Part shown: in pieces, positions 1 through 9,132 of the stretch
Layout of the letters: the number at the start of each line of letters is the position of its first letter
How positions within the stretch are numbered: the first letter of the stretch is position 1
From: AAA164-E04 sp014239995
GTDB lineage: Bacteria > Verrucomicrobiota > Verrucomicrobiia > Limisphaerales > AAA164-E04
DNA: 25,497 nt
Direction of reading: 5' to 3'
NCBI GenBank assembly: GCA_029247315.1
Contig: JAQWLM010000128.1
Location: 1-25,497 of the forward strand
Notes under the pieces: generated by a model
Databases searched by the model: none
Told to the model about the DNA's origin: nothing
The model's input: the letters and a program-made list of their open reading frames with translations, nothing else
Program-made: the position numbers and the translations under genes

Positions 1-1
1 C

Positions 2-166
2 GGGGTAAGCCGGATACGCCAGAATGCTGCAGGTTATGTGATTGAGCAAGAGGACTACTGGGATGCTTCATTCGGGGTTTACGCCGAATTTCCACTGTTG
101 GGTTTTGCAATCAGGAGCTTACACCGGTTTTTAAAAGTCAAACACCCTGGTAAAAAAGGAACTTAA
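2..166 (+). CDS. C-terminal fragment of an NTF2/SnoaL-like protein (cut by window edge)
   Basis: The plus-strand frame beginning at base 2 stays open from the window edge to a TAA at 164-166, giving 54 residues with no start inside the window. It contains the tract DYWDASFGVYAEFPLLG followed by a basic tail ending KHPGKKGT. A D-Y-W-D strand, then an acidic/aromatic stretch and a P-L-L-G turn before a basic C-terminus, resembles the end of SnoaL-like/NTF2-fold proteins, where the last beta strand reads roughly 'H.DYWD'. This is recalled family resemblance, not an alignment. The catalytic or ligand pocket lies outside the window, so no substrate can be proposed. The gene is convergent with the kinase gene ending at 287. 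Confidence 0.5.
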   Translation, partial: GVSRIRQNAAGYVIEQEDYWDASFGVYAEFPLLGFAIRSLHRFLKVKHPGKKGT

Positions 167-286
167 TGCAAATGTCACATTCACCTGCAGAGGTAATGCT
201 GGAGTTTATAAATAGAAGCACTGCCAAGTTGCATTCTACAGTGGTGAACTGAGTGAATACTGCAAGTCATCAACACAAAGGAAATC

Positions 287-3277
287 CTATTCCTTCCGTC
301 CTCTTGGTTGTGGATTAAATTCCTTTAACCAATTGAAAAGTAAAATAGCCTGAGGTTGAGAAGTATTTCTGTATGCCGCTTTTTCCCCACTGTCCAAGAC
401 AACCATAAAAGCCTCCTTTGAGGGCACATAGTCGTAAAGGAACGGCGTATATACCGAGCCGAGATGCATGTTCTTTGGTAGTTCGAGTTCCTGATGAGGC
501 ACACCAAGCCGCATTTGATCTTCACCGGTTACTGAGACAGACATCAGATACGAACCATCTTTTGAGATGTAGAACAGCTTGTGTCCATCAGGATGCCACA
601 TCGGACGTTTTCCTCCATGCTCACTGTTGATGGAGTATCGCTTGGAAAAATCGGGGAAGTTCGTGATGTAGATCTGGTCATCGCGCCTCTGTTCCCCGGA
701 AACAAATGCCATCCAACGGTCGTCATGAGAGAGTTTGGGATTCCAGACGTCATCAAATTCCTCAGGAAATGGAATCAATTCCCGATCCTCCTGATCCATC
801 TCAAGGTAGGAAAAATGTCCCCACCTGGGATGACCATGCATCAATACATACTTCCCTGTTCGCGAGACTTCTGCCACAACGCCTGGAGCTAATGCTCGGG
901 AGGGTATCCCTCCATCGAGTGCATCAATATATGTGTTGAAGCCACTTGGGTTTTGTCGTGCATAGGTCACATGCCCATCGTTGAGCCAGAAGGGCGAGAA
1001 CAAATGAAAGATATCGCGAGTCCATGTCAATCGGGAACTGATTCCAGACACAAGATCGTGCGTCCAAACATCACTCGAACCTGCGGATTCTCTGGACTGA
1101 AACACCAGCTTGTCTCCAGTTGAATTAGGCCTGAATCCGTTGATGGACTGACGTGGAATATCTCCCGGGATCACAGGACTATGCGTTCCCTGTGTATCCA
1201 ACCAAACCAGATTCATCGGTGCCTTGTCAGGTTCAGAAGCCCCAATAAGCATCATACCATCATTGGATACGGTCACGACACTGCCATATTCATGACTCAC
1301 CCGAAAGGGTTCACTGGTGCGTTCCAAGCTCTCCAGGTCAAATTCAAATGCCCACACACCCGCTTCCTCTCCATCCTGGCGCCCATAGACAATGTGGCCG
1401 GTGCTCGAGTAAACAGGTGTCTTTAAAACAGATCCCCGGATTTGAAGGAGTTCCTTTCTTCCGGCGGTTTCAGACCAGTGAAGAATGGTGTCAATCGATT
1501 TGTAGCGCCGGTGCAGAATGAAAATAAGCCCCTTGTTATCAGGAAGTCCGCTCGCTTCGTGGAAATTATCATCCTTATCGGTAACGGGCACCTTTAACTT
1601 TGGATCTGTCTTCACATTCCAATACACCTCATAGATGCCTTCATCTCCCGTGTTGAAGAGGAGTTTTCCATCTTCAACCCATTGTCCTCCTCCATGATTC
1701 GGGGGACGGACCATCGGCAGATCACAGATAAAAACGCGGGACTCATCATCGATCCAGTGAACATACAGTTTACTGCCCTCGAGGTAGGCAAGCATCCGGT
1801 TATCCGGTGCCCAGAAGGGCTCCTGAACGCGTCTTGAGGTCAGTAAAACGGGGGCAACATACCGTTTCATGTCATGCACCCACAGACCCGATTGATCACG
1901 ATATGCCAACTTGGATCCATCAGGTGAAAGAACCATGAAATCAATCATACGGTGCGCCACAGCTAATCCCTTCAGATCACTCTCGGTTGGAGGGGGCAGA
2001 AAAAGAGGAATCTTGTGTGCTTCCTGCTCACTGAACCTATCTGGCTGTAGCTGTTGGTTGGTTCTTGTACCGATACCGACCATAAACCAGGTGGCGACCA
2101 CACAGAGTAAGCAAAGGGGCACCGTGACTTTCCAGTTAAGCGCCGTGATCGAGGCTGGTCCAGGTTTCGACGCCAGGCCGCTTACCGGATTGCTCCTACC
2201 ATCTAGAAAATCTCGAAGAATATTATCAAGATCAATGCGCGCGGAGACAATAGAAGGCAACCTTCTCTTCAGGTCTCGGGTAAGACAGTTACGAAGCATC
2301 CACACCAACGGCGCTGGAGTGTCATCTGGTAATGGCGACCAGTCGATCGTATCCTTAATAACCTTGGAAATAATCTCAGCCGTGGTCTCAGCAGCAAACA
2401 ATCGTCGCCCACTCAAACATTCGAAAATCAGACACCCGAAACTCCAGATATCTGTTCGAAAGTCAATTTTTTTTCCACAAGCCTGCTCAGGACTCATGAA
2501 AGCTGCCGTCCCCAGAATCATTCCGGGCTTGGTGTGTTCCGTGGTATCCTCTGGCGGTTGAATGGTCGTCGTGCTCGGGCTGATGTAAACGTCCGTGGTA
2601 TCGGCGGATTTTGCCAAGCCAAAATCCAGTATCTTGACATGACCTTCACTGGTGAACTTGATATTGGCTGGTTTGAGATCCCTATGGATCACTCCCTTGG
2701 CGTGAGCCGCCTCCAACGCTTCAGCGATGCCCAAGGCGATTTCCAAGGTTTGCTCAAGCGATATTGAACCTTGCTTGAGACGATCCTCGAGGGTCGCACC
2801 CTCCACCAGTTCCATAACCAATGCCTTTCGCCCACCATGCTCCTCCACTCCATAAACACCGGCAATGCATGGATGATTGAGTGATGCCAATAATTCAGCT
2901 TCCCTTTGAAACCTGGTCAGATACGCGGCATCTTCAGCATACTTCATCGGAAGCAATTTGATGGCCACCTTGCGGTTGAGCTTGGTGTCTTTCGCTTCGT
3001 AGACCTCACCCATGCCGCCTTGGCCAATTTTTTGAACAAGCTCATAGTTTCCCAGTCTTGTTTCCATCGCCAGGGGAGGCCACTCCGGAGGGGGGGGTTC
3101 CCTGGTCATGAAGTTGCCAGCGAGTTGGTGTGCCTTAATGAGCGTCTCAAGATCTTGTCTCAGAGCAACTCGATCCCCACACGCAGCACTTAGAAATTCA
3201 AGCCTCTCGCTATCAGATAGTTGAATTGCCTGGTCAAATAAGCGCTCAACCTCGCTAGGATGCTCTTCAAATCCCAT
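287..3277 (-). CDS. Transmembrane Ser/Thr protein kinase with C-terminal beta-propeller
   Basis: This 996-residue, Hanks-type (PknB-like) kinase should phosphorylate Ser/Thr at the cytoplasmic face. Residues 1-70 are a helical lead-in typical of PVC and acidobacterial kinases. The kinase domain spans about 77-355: glycine loop GQGGMG (85-90), VAIK lysine K107, HRDLKPAN (198-205), DFG (218-220), GTAAFMSPEQ activation segment and DIWSFG. The motifs are complete, so it should be active. A single hydrophobic segment at about 384-402 separates it from roughly 590 residues of repeated strands with SPDG/SHDDR-type turns, which resemble TolB/PD40 propellers and are probably periplasmic as a sensor or scaffold. 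It lies 23 bases downstream of an ECF sigma gene on the same strand, so the two are probably co-transcribed. The ligand and substrates are unknown. Confidence 0.93.
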   Translation of the reverse strand: MGFEEHPSEVERLFDQAIQLSDSERLEFLSAACGDRVALRQDLETLIKAHQLAGNFMTREPPPPEWPPLAMETRLGNYELVQKIGQGGMGEVYEAKDTKLNRKVAIKLLPMKYAEDAAYLTRFQREAELLASLNHPCIAGVYGVEEHGGRKALVMELVEGATLEDRLKQGSISLEQTLEIALGIAEALEAAHAKGVIHRDLKPANIKFTSEGHVKILDFGLAKSADTTDVYISPSTTTIQPPEDTTEHTKPGMILGTAAFMSPEQACGKKIDFRTDIWSFGCLIFECLSGRRLFAAETTAEIISKVIKDTIDWSPLPDDTPAPLVWMLRNCLTRDLKRRLPSIVSARIDLDNILRDFLDGRSNPVSGLASKPGPASITALNWKVTVPLCLLCVVATWFMVGIGTRTNQQLQPDRFSEQEAHKIPLFLPPPTESDLKGLAVAHRMIDFMVLSPDGSKLAYRDQSGLWVHDMKRYVAPVLLTSRRVQEPFWAPDNRMLAYLEGSKLYVHWIDDESRVFICDLPMVRPPNHGGGQWVEDGKLLFNTGDEGIYEVYWNVKTDPKLKVPVTDKDDNFHEASGLPDNKGLIFILHRRYKSIDTILHWSETAGRKELLQIRGSVLKTPVYSSTGHIVYGRQDGEEAGVWAFEFDLESLERTSEPFRVSHEYGSVVTVSNDGMMLIGASEPDKAPMNLVWLDTQGTHSPVIPGDIPRQSINGFRPNSTGDKLVFQSRESAGSSDVWTHDLVSGISSRLTWTRDIFHLFSPFWLNDGHVTYARQNPSGFNTYIDALDGGIPSRALAPGVVAEVSRTGKYVLMHGHPRWGHFSYLEMDQEDRELIPFPEEFDDVWNPKLSHDDRWMAFVSGEQRRDDQIYITNFPDFSKRYSINSEHGGKRPMWHPDGHKLFYISKDGSYLMSVSVTGEDQMRLGVPHQELELPKNMHLGSVYTPFLYDYVPSKEAFMVVLDSGEKAAYRNTSQPQAILLFNWLKEFNPQPRGRKE

Positions 3278-3300
3278 AACAATTTGACCAACAGCGGAAC

Positions 3301-3864
3301 TTACACCCTTCGGGATTCCTCATTATTTTGAAGAAACCGAACCAACCAAGCTCTGGCAAAAACAAGCATCCGTTTAATCGAACTTTCTGAAAGTTCCATC
3401 AGAGCAGCGATTTCCTTGGTTGTCATGCCGATAAAAAAACGAAGATGAATAAGCTTGGCATGTTGTGGATGCACTTCCTTGAGACATTCAAGCGCCTCCT
3501 CTACCATAAGTAATTGGCCATCGCTGCACTCCTCAGCAATTTCAACCGAGTCTATATCCAAGAGTCGAAGATGACCTCCATGGGAAACACGCTGTCGCTT
3601 CCTTGCCCGATCGACCAGTATGTTTCGCATCACAGTTGCCGCATAGGCAAAAAAATGGCGCTCGTCTTTCCATGTGCGGCCTGGCTGCAGTTTCATCCAT
3701 GCAATGTGGACCAGATCCGTTGCATGCAGGGAATGATGGTTGTTGAACCTCATCAACTTGGCGCGCGCCATCTGCTTGAGTCGAGAGTAGGTTTCAGGGA
3801 GTTCACCATCCTCAGCATGCGGAATATCCCATAAATCAAGCCTATCTGTAGTCACAGTCTCCAT
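3301..3864 (-). CDS. ECF-type RNA polymerase sigma factor (TIGR02999-like)
   Basis: This 187-residue ECF sigma factor redirects RNA polymerase to a small regulon. Region 2 lies at about 25-92, with HFFAYAATVMRNILVDRARK as the helix that binds core polymerase and the -10 element. Region 4 lies at about 122-178 and contains a helix-turn-helix (TTKEIAALMELSESSIKR) that should read the -35 element. The wording closely matches the TIGR02999 family, common in Planctomycetota, Verrucomicrobiota and Acidobacteriota. No anti-sigma factor is adjacent. Instead a Ser/Thr kinase gene follows after 23 bases. In other ECF-kinase pairs the kinase activates the sigma factor by phosphorylation, so the same may apply here (inference). 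No C-terminal extension is present. Confidence 0.9.
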   Translation of the reverse strand: METVTTDRLDLWDIPHAEDGELPETYSRLKQMARAKLMRFNNHHSLHATDLVHIAWMKLQPGRTWKDERHFFAYAATVMRNILVDRARKRQRVSHGGHLRLLDIDSVEIAEECSDGQLLMVEEALECLKEVHPQHAKLIHLRFFIGMTTKEIAALMELSESSIKRMLVFARAWLVRFLQNNEESRRV

Positions 3865-4096
3865 GATTCAATCATTCTCTTTCAAATCGGAACCAAAGCC
3901 CCACGAGCCTAACAAGATATGTTTCCCACGAAAACACTAATAACTGAATATTTTCCAGAGCTTAAACCTTAAAACAAGACATTCATTATTCAAAAATGGT
4001 ATTAAACCACCAAGAATAGGCCATCTCTTTTACCTACCAGCGATGGAGCCCATAGGATCCAGTGTGTGGCGTGAACACTTGAATCCATATGCGCAT

Positions 4097-6487
4097 TCAG
4101 CCCTTTTTAGGAGGATGTGTTTCACTTGATGGCTCCAATCTACCTGGAATAAGGGCTTTTGATGAAATCGTGTGTGTTTTCTGTTCCATTCCATGAGCCA
4201 CGGCAAGTAACTGACCTACAGCCAGACCAGCGTCATGTGGAGGAACATGACTTGATATAAATACCTTCACTCCTCGCGCGTTAAACCGATTTAAGATCCA
4301 ATCAGTAAAGCATTTATTTTCAAAGGTGGAACCAGATAAAACGAGACAACCGGGATCAAAGGAGTCAACCAGTTGTACCAACCAGAGAACAAACGTTTCG
4401 CAAACTTTTTGAAGAATAGTTCGCGGAGACTCACCTTGCATCATATCGTTGATGATGGACCTGAGCATGGGACGCCAATCGAGTGTCAACATTGCCTTTG
4501 GATCCACTGCGGCAATTATTGGATGTGAATAGGCCAGTTGGGCTTTCCCTTCAGAGGTCTCGCTTTCCAAGATGCTCCTGAGGGCCCCAAATGCATCCCC
4601 TCGATAGCGGTTTCGAGTGGCCCCCACGAGGAGCGCAGCCAAACCATGCCACCAATATGTCGCACTGCGCGTCTGACAGCACTGGATCTTGGAGTCAAAG
4701 ACCTTGTTCCAGCGCTCCATTTCCAGATGATTGATCTGTGTCCGAAGCGATACGGGCAAGACCTCCCACATCTTGTCCTTGAAAACCTCATGCAGCATGC
4801 CGTAAAGACAGGCTCGATTATCCCCATGGGGTTGTGCCCCCCCCGGCAACCAGTAGGGGGCAAGTCCGGCTAACCGCTGCCAAGTCCCTTGTTTGATCCG
4901 AAAAACATCCCCTCCTCCGCCTATCTTTTCTTTCATTCCCAAACCGTGATCAAAGCAAACACCCATCCAATCTTCAGGCAATGCTTCCCCACCAATGCCC
5001 GCCATGATATGCGCGAGGTCATGATCTATTTCGCGAACAGTTAGACGGCTCGATACAGCATACTGACGGGAAATCAGATGTGGATCAGCATCAGCAACCA
5101 AAGACTTGGGCGTGTCCCCAAAACATCCCTTGAAGTCCTGCATAGCGTCGAACAAAAGATCCATGTTACTGTCAGCATTTACGGGCCCGATGGAGGCACC
5201 AAGGAAGGCCCGGTCATGAGCAGAAAAACCCAACGCCGTGGTGTCTCGACCACCGAGGGCAAGGCAGGATTCAACGGGCCTGGGTAAATGCAATTCAAGG
5301 GGCACAGATCCAAACCCACACTCTAGTGTTTGCCATTGAGCACCCACCTGCTGAACCAATGTTCTCGATATTGGACGCAAAACAGGCAGGTTACATGTGA
5401 GTATGAAATCAATACCACCATCAAACGAGTGCATCAGATCCGGCTCATGGCAGGCATAAGGAATATGTTCCAGTATGTCCGAGACCACGACAATCGGAAG
5501 ATTCAGCAGGTGAATCAGCAGATGAAACACACCGGAAGCAGGCAAGCATGCATCCAGGGTCGGACCGTGAGGTGCGACCTGTCCAGAGAGGCTTGACAAG
5601 CCTTCACGTCGCTGTAACCGCAAACATGGCGCTTTCGGAGACTCCAGCCATTGACGCTCATTGTGGTTCATGATTGCGAAAGCGTCGATACCATCTGGAG
5701 ATCCCATCATCAATGGTAGTGGATGATGGGGCCTTCCAAGCAATGCCCTCAGACGCCGCAGGGATTCCGATGACGAGGCGAGTGCAACGAGCGTATAACC
5801 AGTGGATTCCTTAACGGCCAGAATGCGTCCACCCTCGAGAGCGGAAGCTGCTTGAACCAGGGCATCCCGGTGTTGACTGAGGGCTTTTCCTGCATGGTTC
5901 AAAAGCTCAACGTTCGGACCACAGATAGGGCACGTGTTGAGCATATGAAGAAATCGGCGATCCCTGGAATTCCCACTTTCTGCCTGACACTGTTCACATG
6001 GAGGGAATGCCCCAAGGAGGGAATCGCTCCGACGCATCAGACCCTGACGAGCCATGCTGTATTTGGGTCCACAATCGGCACAGAAGGTGAAGGGGTAAAA
6101 AAAGCGCCGATTACGTGCATTCAACATTTCGGAGACACAATTTGGGCATTGAGAGGCATCCGGAAGAACCCATTTACCCTGCTCTTGCTCTTCAACCGGA
6201 GCAATCACCCTGAATGACTTTCCCCCAAAAGCATCAGCAGGATGCACTTCTAGTTCAAAGGGTGGGAAGTATGGTCGTATTTTGGAGACAATCTGGCGTT
6301 CAAGGGCACGCAGCGTTCCAGCATCTCCCTCCAGGTGCATTCTGTAGCCTCTGGGGTAGGAACGCATCCATCCTCGCAAATTCAATGATCGCACCAAGCG
6401 AAAGACCGCGGCAGGCAAACCCGAACCGTGCAGGTTTCCACTGAGGTGGAATTGCCTGGCAATGAACCCTTCAGACATTTGTGACAT
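4097..6487 (-). CDS. Divergent HypF-like carbamoyltransferase homologue
   Basis: This 796-residue protein has the full HypF order: acylphosphatase-like (about 8-95), two zinc fingers (C114-x2-C117-x18-C136-x2-C139 and C164-x2-C167-x18-C186-x2-C189), YrdC-like (about 205-390) and Kae1-like (about 405-770). HypF normally turns carbamoyl phosphate into carbamoyl-AMP and passes the carbamoyl group to HypE for the NiFe-hydrogenase CN ligands. Here the acylphosphatase motif GVGFRPF aligns without gaps to GSGLPAA, so the catalytic Arg is Pro25, and the catalytic Asn is Ser43. The YrdC-type SGN, KP and D-D-S-V-x-R residues are also not recognisable. The Kae1 metal motif HxxxH (H489, H493) and D752 remain. 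No other hyp or hydrogenase gene is in the window. The frame is intact, so I favour a repurposed homologue over a pseudogene. Function is uncertain. Confidence 0.8.
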   Translation of the reverse strand: MSQMSEGFIARQFHLSGNLHGSGLPAAVFRLVRSLNLRGWMRSYPRGYRMHLEGDAGTLRALERQIVSKIRPYFPPFELEVHPADAFGGKSFRVIAPVEEQEQGKWVLPDASQCPNCVSEMLNARNRRFFYPFTFCADCGPKYSMARQGLMRRSDSLLGAFPPCEQCQAESGNSRDRRFLHMLNTCPICGPNVELLNHAGKALSQHRDALVQAASALEGGRILAVKESTGYTLVALASSSESLRRLRALLGRPHHPLPLMMGSPDGIDAFAIMNHNERQWLESPKAPCLRLQRREGLSSLSGQVAPHGPTLDACLPASGVFHLLIHLLNLPIVVVSDILEHIPYACHEPDLMHSFDGGIDFILTCNLPVLRPISRTLVQQVGAQWQTLECGFGSVPLELHLPRPVESCLALGGRDTTALGFSAHDRAFLGASIGPVNADSNMDLLFDAMQDFKGCFGDTPKSLVADADPHLISRQYAVSSRLTVREIDHDLAHIMAGIGGEALPEDWMGVCFDHGLGMKEKIGGGGDVFRIKQGTWQRLAGLAPYWLPGGAQPHGDNRACLYGMLHEVFKDKMWEVLPVSLRTQINHLEMERWNKVFDSKIQCCQTRSATYWWHGLAALLVGATRNRYRGDAFGALRSILESETSEGKAQLAYSHPIIAAVDPKAMLTLDWRPMLRSIINDMMQGESPRTILQKVCETFVLWLVQLVDSFDPGCLVLSGSTFENKCFTDWILNRFNARGVKVFISSHVPPHDAGLAVGQLLAVAHGMEQKTHTISSKALIPGRLEPSSETHPPKKG

Positions 6488-6670
6488 CAGCTATCATGGT
6501 GATTGTATGAACATCGAGTCCTCAACGGAAAAAATACAGATCGCCCTCATTCCAAACACTCTTTGAGAGAGGGCCTGATCCACAATCAAGGCTTTTAAAA
6601 AACATTTTCTGCAACCACAGCTTTGTGACCAAAGACCAGGTGGGCTCTACTGTTGTTTCTCTTCTATCCC

Positions 6671-7810
6671 CTAAGAACACAAAAACTGAGAGCATAAGGT
6701 CTGCAATGCATTCATGCACTGCCGCATGTTATCTCTCGTGCCGATGGTAATACGAAGTCGATCACTATGCGGCGAGTCCGCAAACCAGCGCACAAGCACC
6801 TTTCTTTCCCTCAATCCTTCAAACCAGGTTTTGGCATCAACGCTGCCAGGGGGTTTGACAAACAGGAAATTGGCTTGACTGGGAAGAACGTCAAAGCCGA
6901 GGGACCGCAAGCGCAAGGCAAAAGTATCACGTGTCTTGATGATGCGTGTGATATTTTTGCGGTAATATGATAGACTTTTCAGTGTTTCAAGGGCCGCAAC
7001 CTGACCAAGCCCGTTCACATTATAGCTATCCCGAACGCAATCCAAAGCACGCACCAAACTGGGGTGCCCAACAAAATAGCCAATTCGCTGAAAACAAAGC
7101 GCATAGGATTTGGAAAATGTCCTGGATACCAGCACATTTTTAAAATCACTGGCCAAAGACATCGCATTTTCTTCAGCAAAGTCTGCGTAGGCCTCATCAA
7201 GGATCACAACACCTTGCTGTCCACGACACAAACTGCGGAGTTCCCTGCTGGTGTAGCCGCGACCGGTCGGTGCATTGGGCGTGGTCACATAAGTCAGTGC
7301 GGCTCCGTTGTTCCATCGGCTTTCAGACTTTAGTTTCCTCGCCGAGGGAATCGCAAAATCCTTGGTCAGGGGCACCTCATTGCGTATCGCACCATGGATT
7401 TCAGACAAGACCGGATAAAGTGAATAACTTGGTACAAAATATTGAATCACGGAGCGATTTTTTTGAACGTGACCCTGTTTCGACGACTGCGGCTCCACAA
7501 ATGCACGGGTGGCAAGGGCCAGCAGTTCATCTGATCCATTCCCCACGATGATCTGTTCTGATTGAACACCGTGAAACCCAGCAAGGGCTTCCTTGAGTGA
7601 ATGACAACAGGGGTCCGGGTAAAGACGTAATCGATCATCCACCGCAGCCTTCATGGCCTTGAGAACTCGATCAGATGGTGGATAGGGATTTTCATTTGTG
7701 TTCAGTTTCACCAGTCCCTTTTCCTTGGATTGCTCTCCTGGCTCATATGGCCTGAGCCTCTGTACGAGAGGACGCACCCAATCAGATCCTGTGTTAGCAT
7801 GCTTGCTCAT
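6671..7810 (-). CDS. hisC: Histidinol-phosphate aminotransferase
   Basis: This PLP enzyme converts imidazole-acetol phosphate plus glutamate to histidinol phosphate, the step before histidinol-phosphate phosphatase in histidine synthesis. The 379 residues match the family length. Fold-type I marks are clear: LNTNENPYPPS near 36-46, YPDP at 64-67, GNGSDEL at 90-96 (cofactor phosphate and base), PNAPTG at 178-183, LDEAYADF at 204-211, the Schiff-base lysine K234 in SRTFSKSYAL, and RIGY at 242-245. It starts 29 bases after the hisD stop on the same strand, and this pairing supports hisC over other aminotransferases of the family. A short insertion at about 107-120 lengthens the loop before VIQYFVPSYS. 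Confidence 0.93.
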   Translation of the reverse strand: MSKHANTGSDWVRPLVQRLRPYEPGEQSKEKGLVKLNTNENPYPPSDRVLKAMKAAVDDRLRLYPDPCCHSLKEALAGFHGVQSEQIIVGNGSDELLALATRAFVEPQSSKQGHVQKNRSVIQYFVPSYSLYPVLSEIHGAIRNEVPLTKDFAIPSARKLKSESRWNNGAALTYVTTPNAPTGRGYTSRELRSLCRGQQGVVILDEAYADFAEENAMSLASDFKNVLVSRTFSKSYALCFQRIGYFVGHPSLVRALDCVRDSYNVNGLGQVAALETLKSLSYYRKNITRIIKTRDTFALRLRSLGFDVLPSQANFLFVKPPGSVDAKTWFEGLRERKVLVRWFADSPHSDRLRITIGTRDNMRQCMNALQTLCSQFLCS

Positions 7811-7839
7811 ATAAGTGTTGGGATGAAGATCCTGAAAGC

Positions 7840-9132
7840 CTATATCTTACGAATATCGGCTGAGTGTCCATGGGCGTCAAGCCCCTCCATTGAGGCAAAG
7901 GCACGCACGGATGGTAAGGCCTTTACCAAGGATTTTACACCATATTCAACCACACTGGTGCGTCTTTGAAACTGATCTACGGTCAACCCCGGAAAGGATG
8001 CCCCTGCGCCGCCAGTAGGCAGGACATGACTCGGTCCAGCCACATAATCGCCCAGAACAGTCGGTGAGTGATGCCCCAAGAAGATCGCACCAGCCGTCAC
8101 GACCCCCTTGGAAAGAACTCGCGCGTTTCGGGTCATGATTTCGCAGTGCTCGGGTGCAAATTGATTTGCTAAGACAACGGCCTGATTCAAATCCTTGACC
8201 TGCAGAATCCAACCGTTCTTGGCAAGGGCCTTCTTGATAAAAGGAGAACGGGTGAGTGAAGGCAACTGTTTCTCCAACTCAAGCCCTACGTCCCGAGCCA
8301 GTTTTGCGCTGGGGGTCAATAGACAAACCCTCTCCTTGCCAGATCCATGCTCAGCCTGGGCAAGCATATCGGCAGCAACGTAAGCAGCCCGCGCCGTTTG
8401 ATCCGCTATAATCAGGACCTCGCTTGGCCCTGGAAGCAGGTCAATGGATACGTGCCCCACGGCAAGTCGCTTGGCGGCGACAACGTAGGCATTGCCGGGA
8501 CCGAAGATCTTGTCTGCCTTGGGCACCGTTCGAGTTCCAAACGACATGGCTGCAATAGCCTGAGCACCACCGAGTTTAAACACCTGGGTGACTCCTGCGT
8601 ATTTTAAAGCGTAGAGAAGGTTTGCGTTAACCTCAGCCTGAGCATTGCATGGGGTACAGGCAACAATCTCCTTGCATCCTGCCACCTTTGCCAGTCCCAC
8701 CGTCATCAATGCCGTAGAGGCCAACGGAGCCGTTCCTCCTGGCACATAGAGACCCACCCGCCTGAAAGGGTCATATTTTTCTCCTACCTTGGCTCCATGC
8801 GCATTGCGTCCAGCCCATCCGCGACGTTTACTTTTTTCGCCGAAGGATTGAATGTTCGCAAATGCTTCTTTGATCGCGGCCCGTGTCACGGCGTCAACCT
8901 GCCTGGAGGCCTGCTGCATTTCGCTTTTTGAGACAAGGAGTTGACGCGCTTTCAGGCGGACCCCATCAAATTGTTCGGCAAACTGCAGAAGGGATCGATC
9001 CCCCCCGGAAGCAACCTCCGACATGATGGACTGAACTCGCCTGTCTATCGTTGGATCGAATAAACTCGAGGTGGCTAAGACCTTCCTCCATTTCCGTTCA
9101 AAGGACGTTTCAGAGAACACTGCAAAGTTCAT
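7840..9132 (-). CDS. hisD: Histidinol dehydrogenase
   Basis: This is a zinc and NAD-dependent enzyme that oxidises L-histidinol to L-histidine in two steps, the last of the pathway. The 430 residues match the family. The diagnostic segments are in order: GLYVPGGTAP, KLGGAQAIAA, KIFGPGNAYV, DLLPGPSEVLI, the zinc and base residues in AQAEHGSG, APEHCEIM (acid/base Glu and His), GDYVAGPSHVLPTGG and the C-terminal histidine region EGLDAHGHSA. Nothing essential appears lost. It is the first gene of a hisD-hisC pair. The other his genes are not in the window, so histidine synthesis is dispersed in this genome. The 309 bases upstream show no recognisable His-codon leader peptide. Confidence 0.96.
   Translation of the reverse strand: MNFAVFSETSFERKWRKVLATSSLFDPTIDRRVQSIMSEVASGGDRSLLQFAEQFDGVRLKARQLLVSKSEMQQASRQVDAVTRAAIKEAFANIQSFGEKSKRRGWAGRNAHGAKVGEKYDPFRRVGLYVPGGTAPLASTALMTVGLAKVAGCKEIVACTPCNAQAEVNANLLYALKYAGVTQVFKLGGAQAIAAMSFGTRTVPKADKIFGPGNAYVVAAKRLAVGHVSIDLLPGPSEVLIIADQTARAAYVAADMLAQAEHGSGKERVCLLTPSAKLARDVGLELEKQLPSLTRSPFIKKALAKNGWILQVKDLNQAVVLANQFAPEHCEIMTRNARVLSKGVVTAGAIFLGHHSPTVLGDYVAGPSHVLPTGGAGASFPGLTVDQFQRRTSVVEYGVKSLVKALPSVRAFASMEGLDAHGHSADIRKI

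Noticed and set aside
278..295. AAGGAA/TTCCTT inverted repeat at the kinase stop as a terminator
   Set aside because: Only a 6-bp AT-rich stem overlapping the stop codon, with no proper T-run.
1911..2561. 216-codon plus-strand frame antisense to the kinase
   Set aside because: It lies wholly opposite the well-supported kinase and has no recognisable domain; it is a by-product of the kinase coding bias.
6522..6719. 65-codon minus-strand frame overlapping the hisC 3' end
   Set aside because: No family resemblance, and it overlaps a real gene in a different frame.
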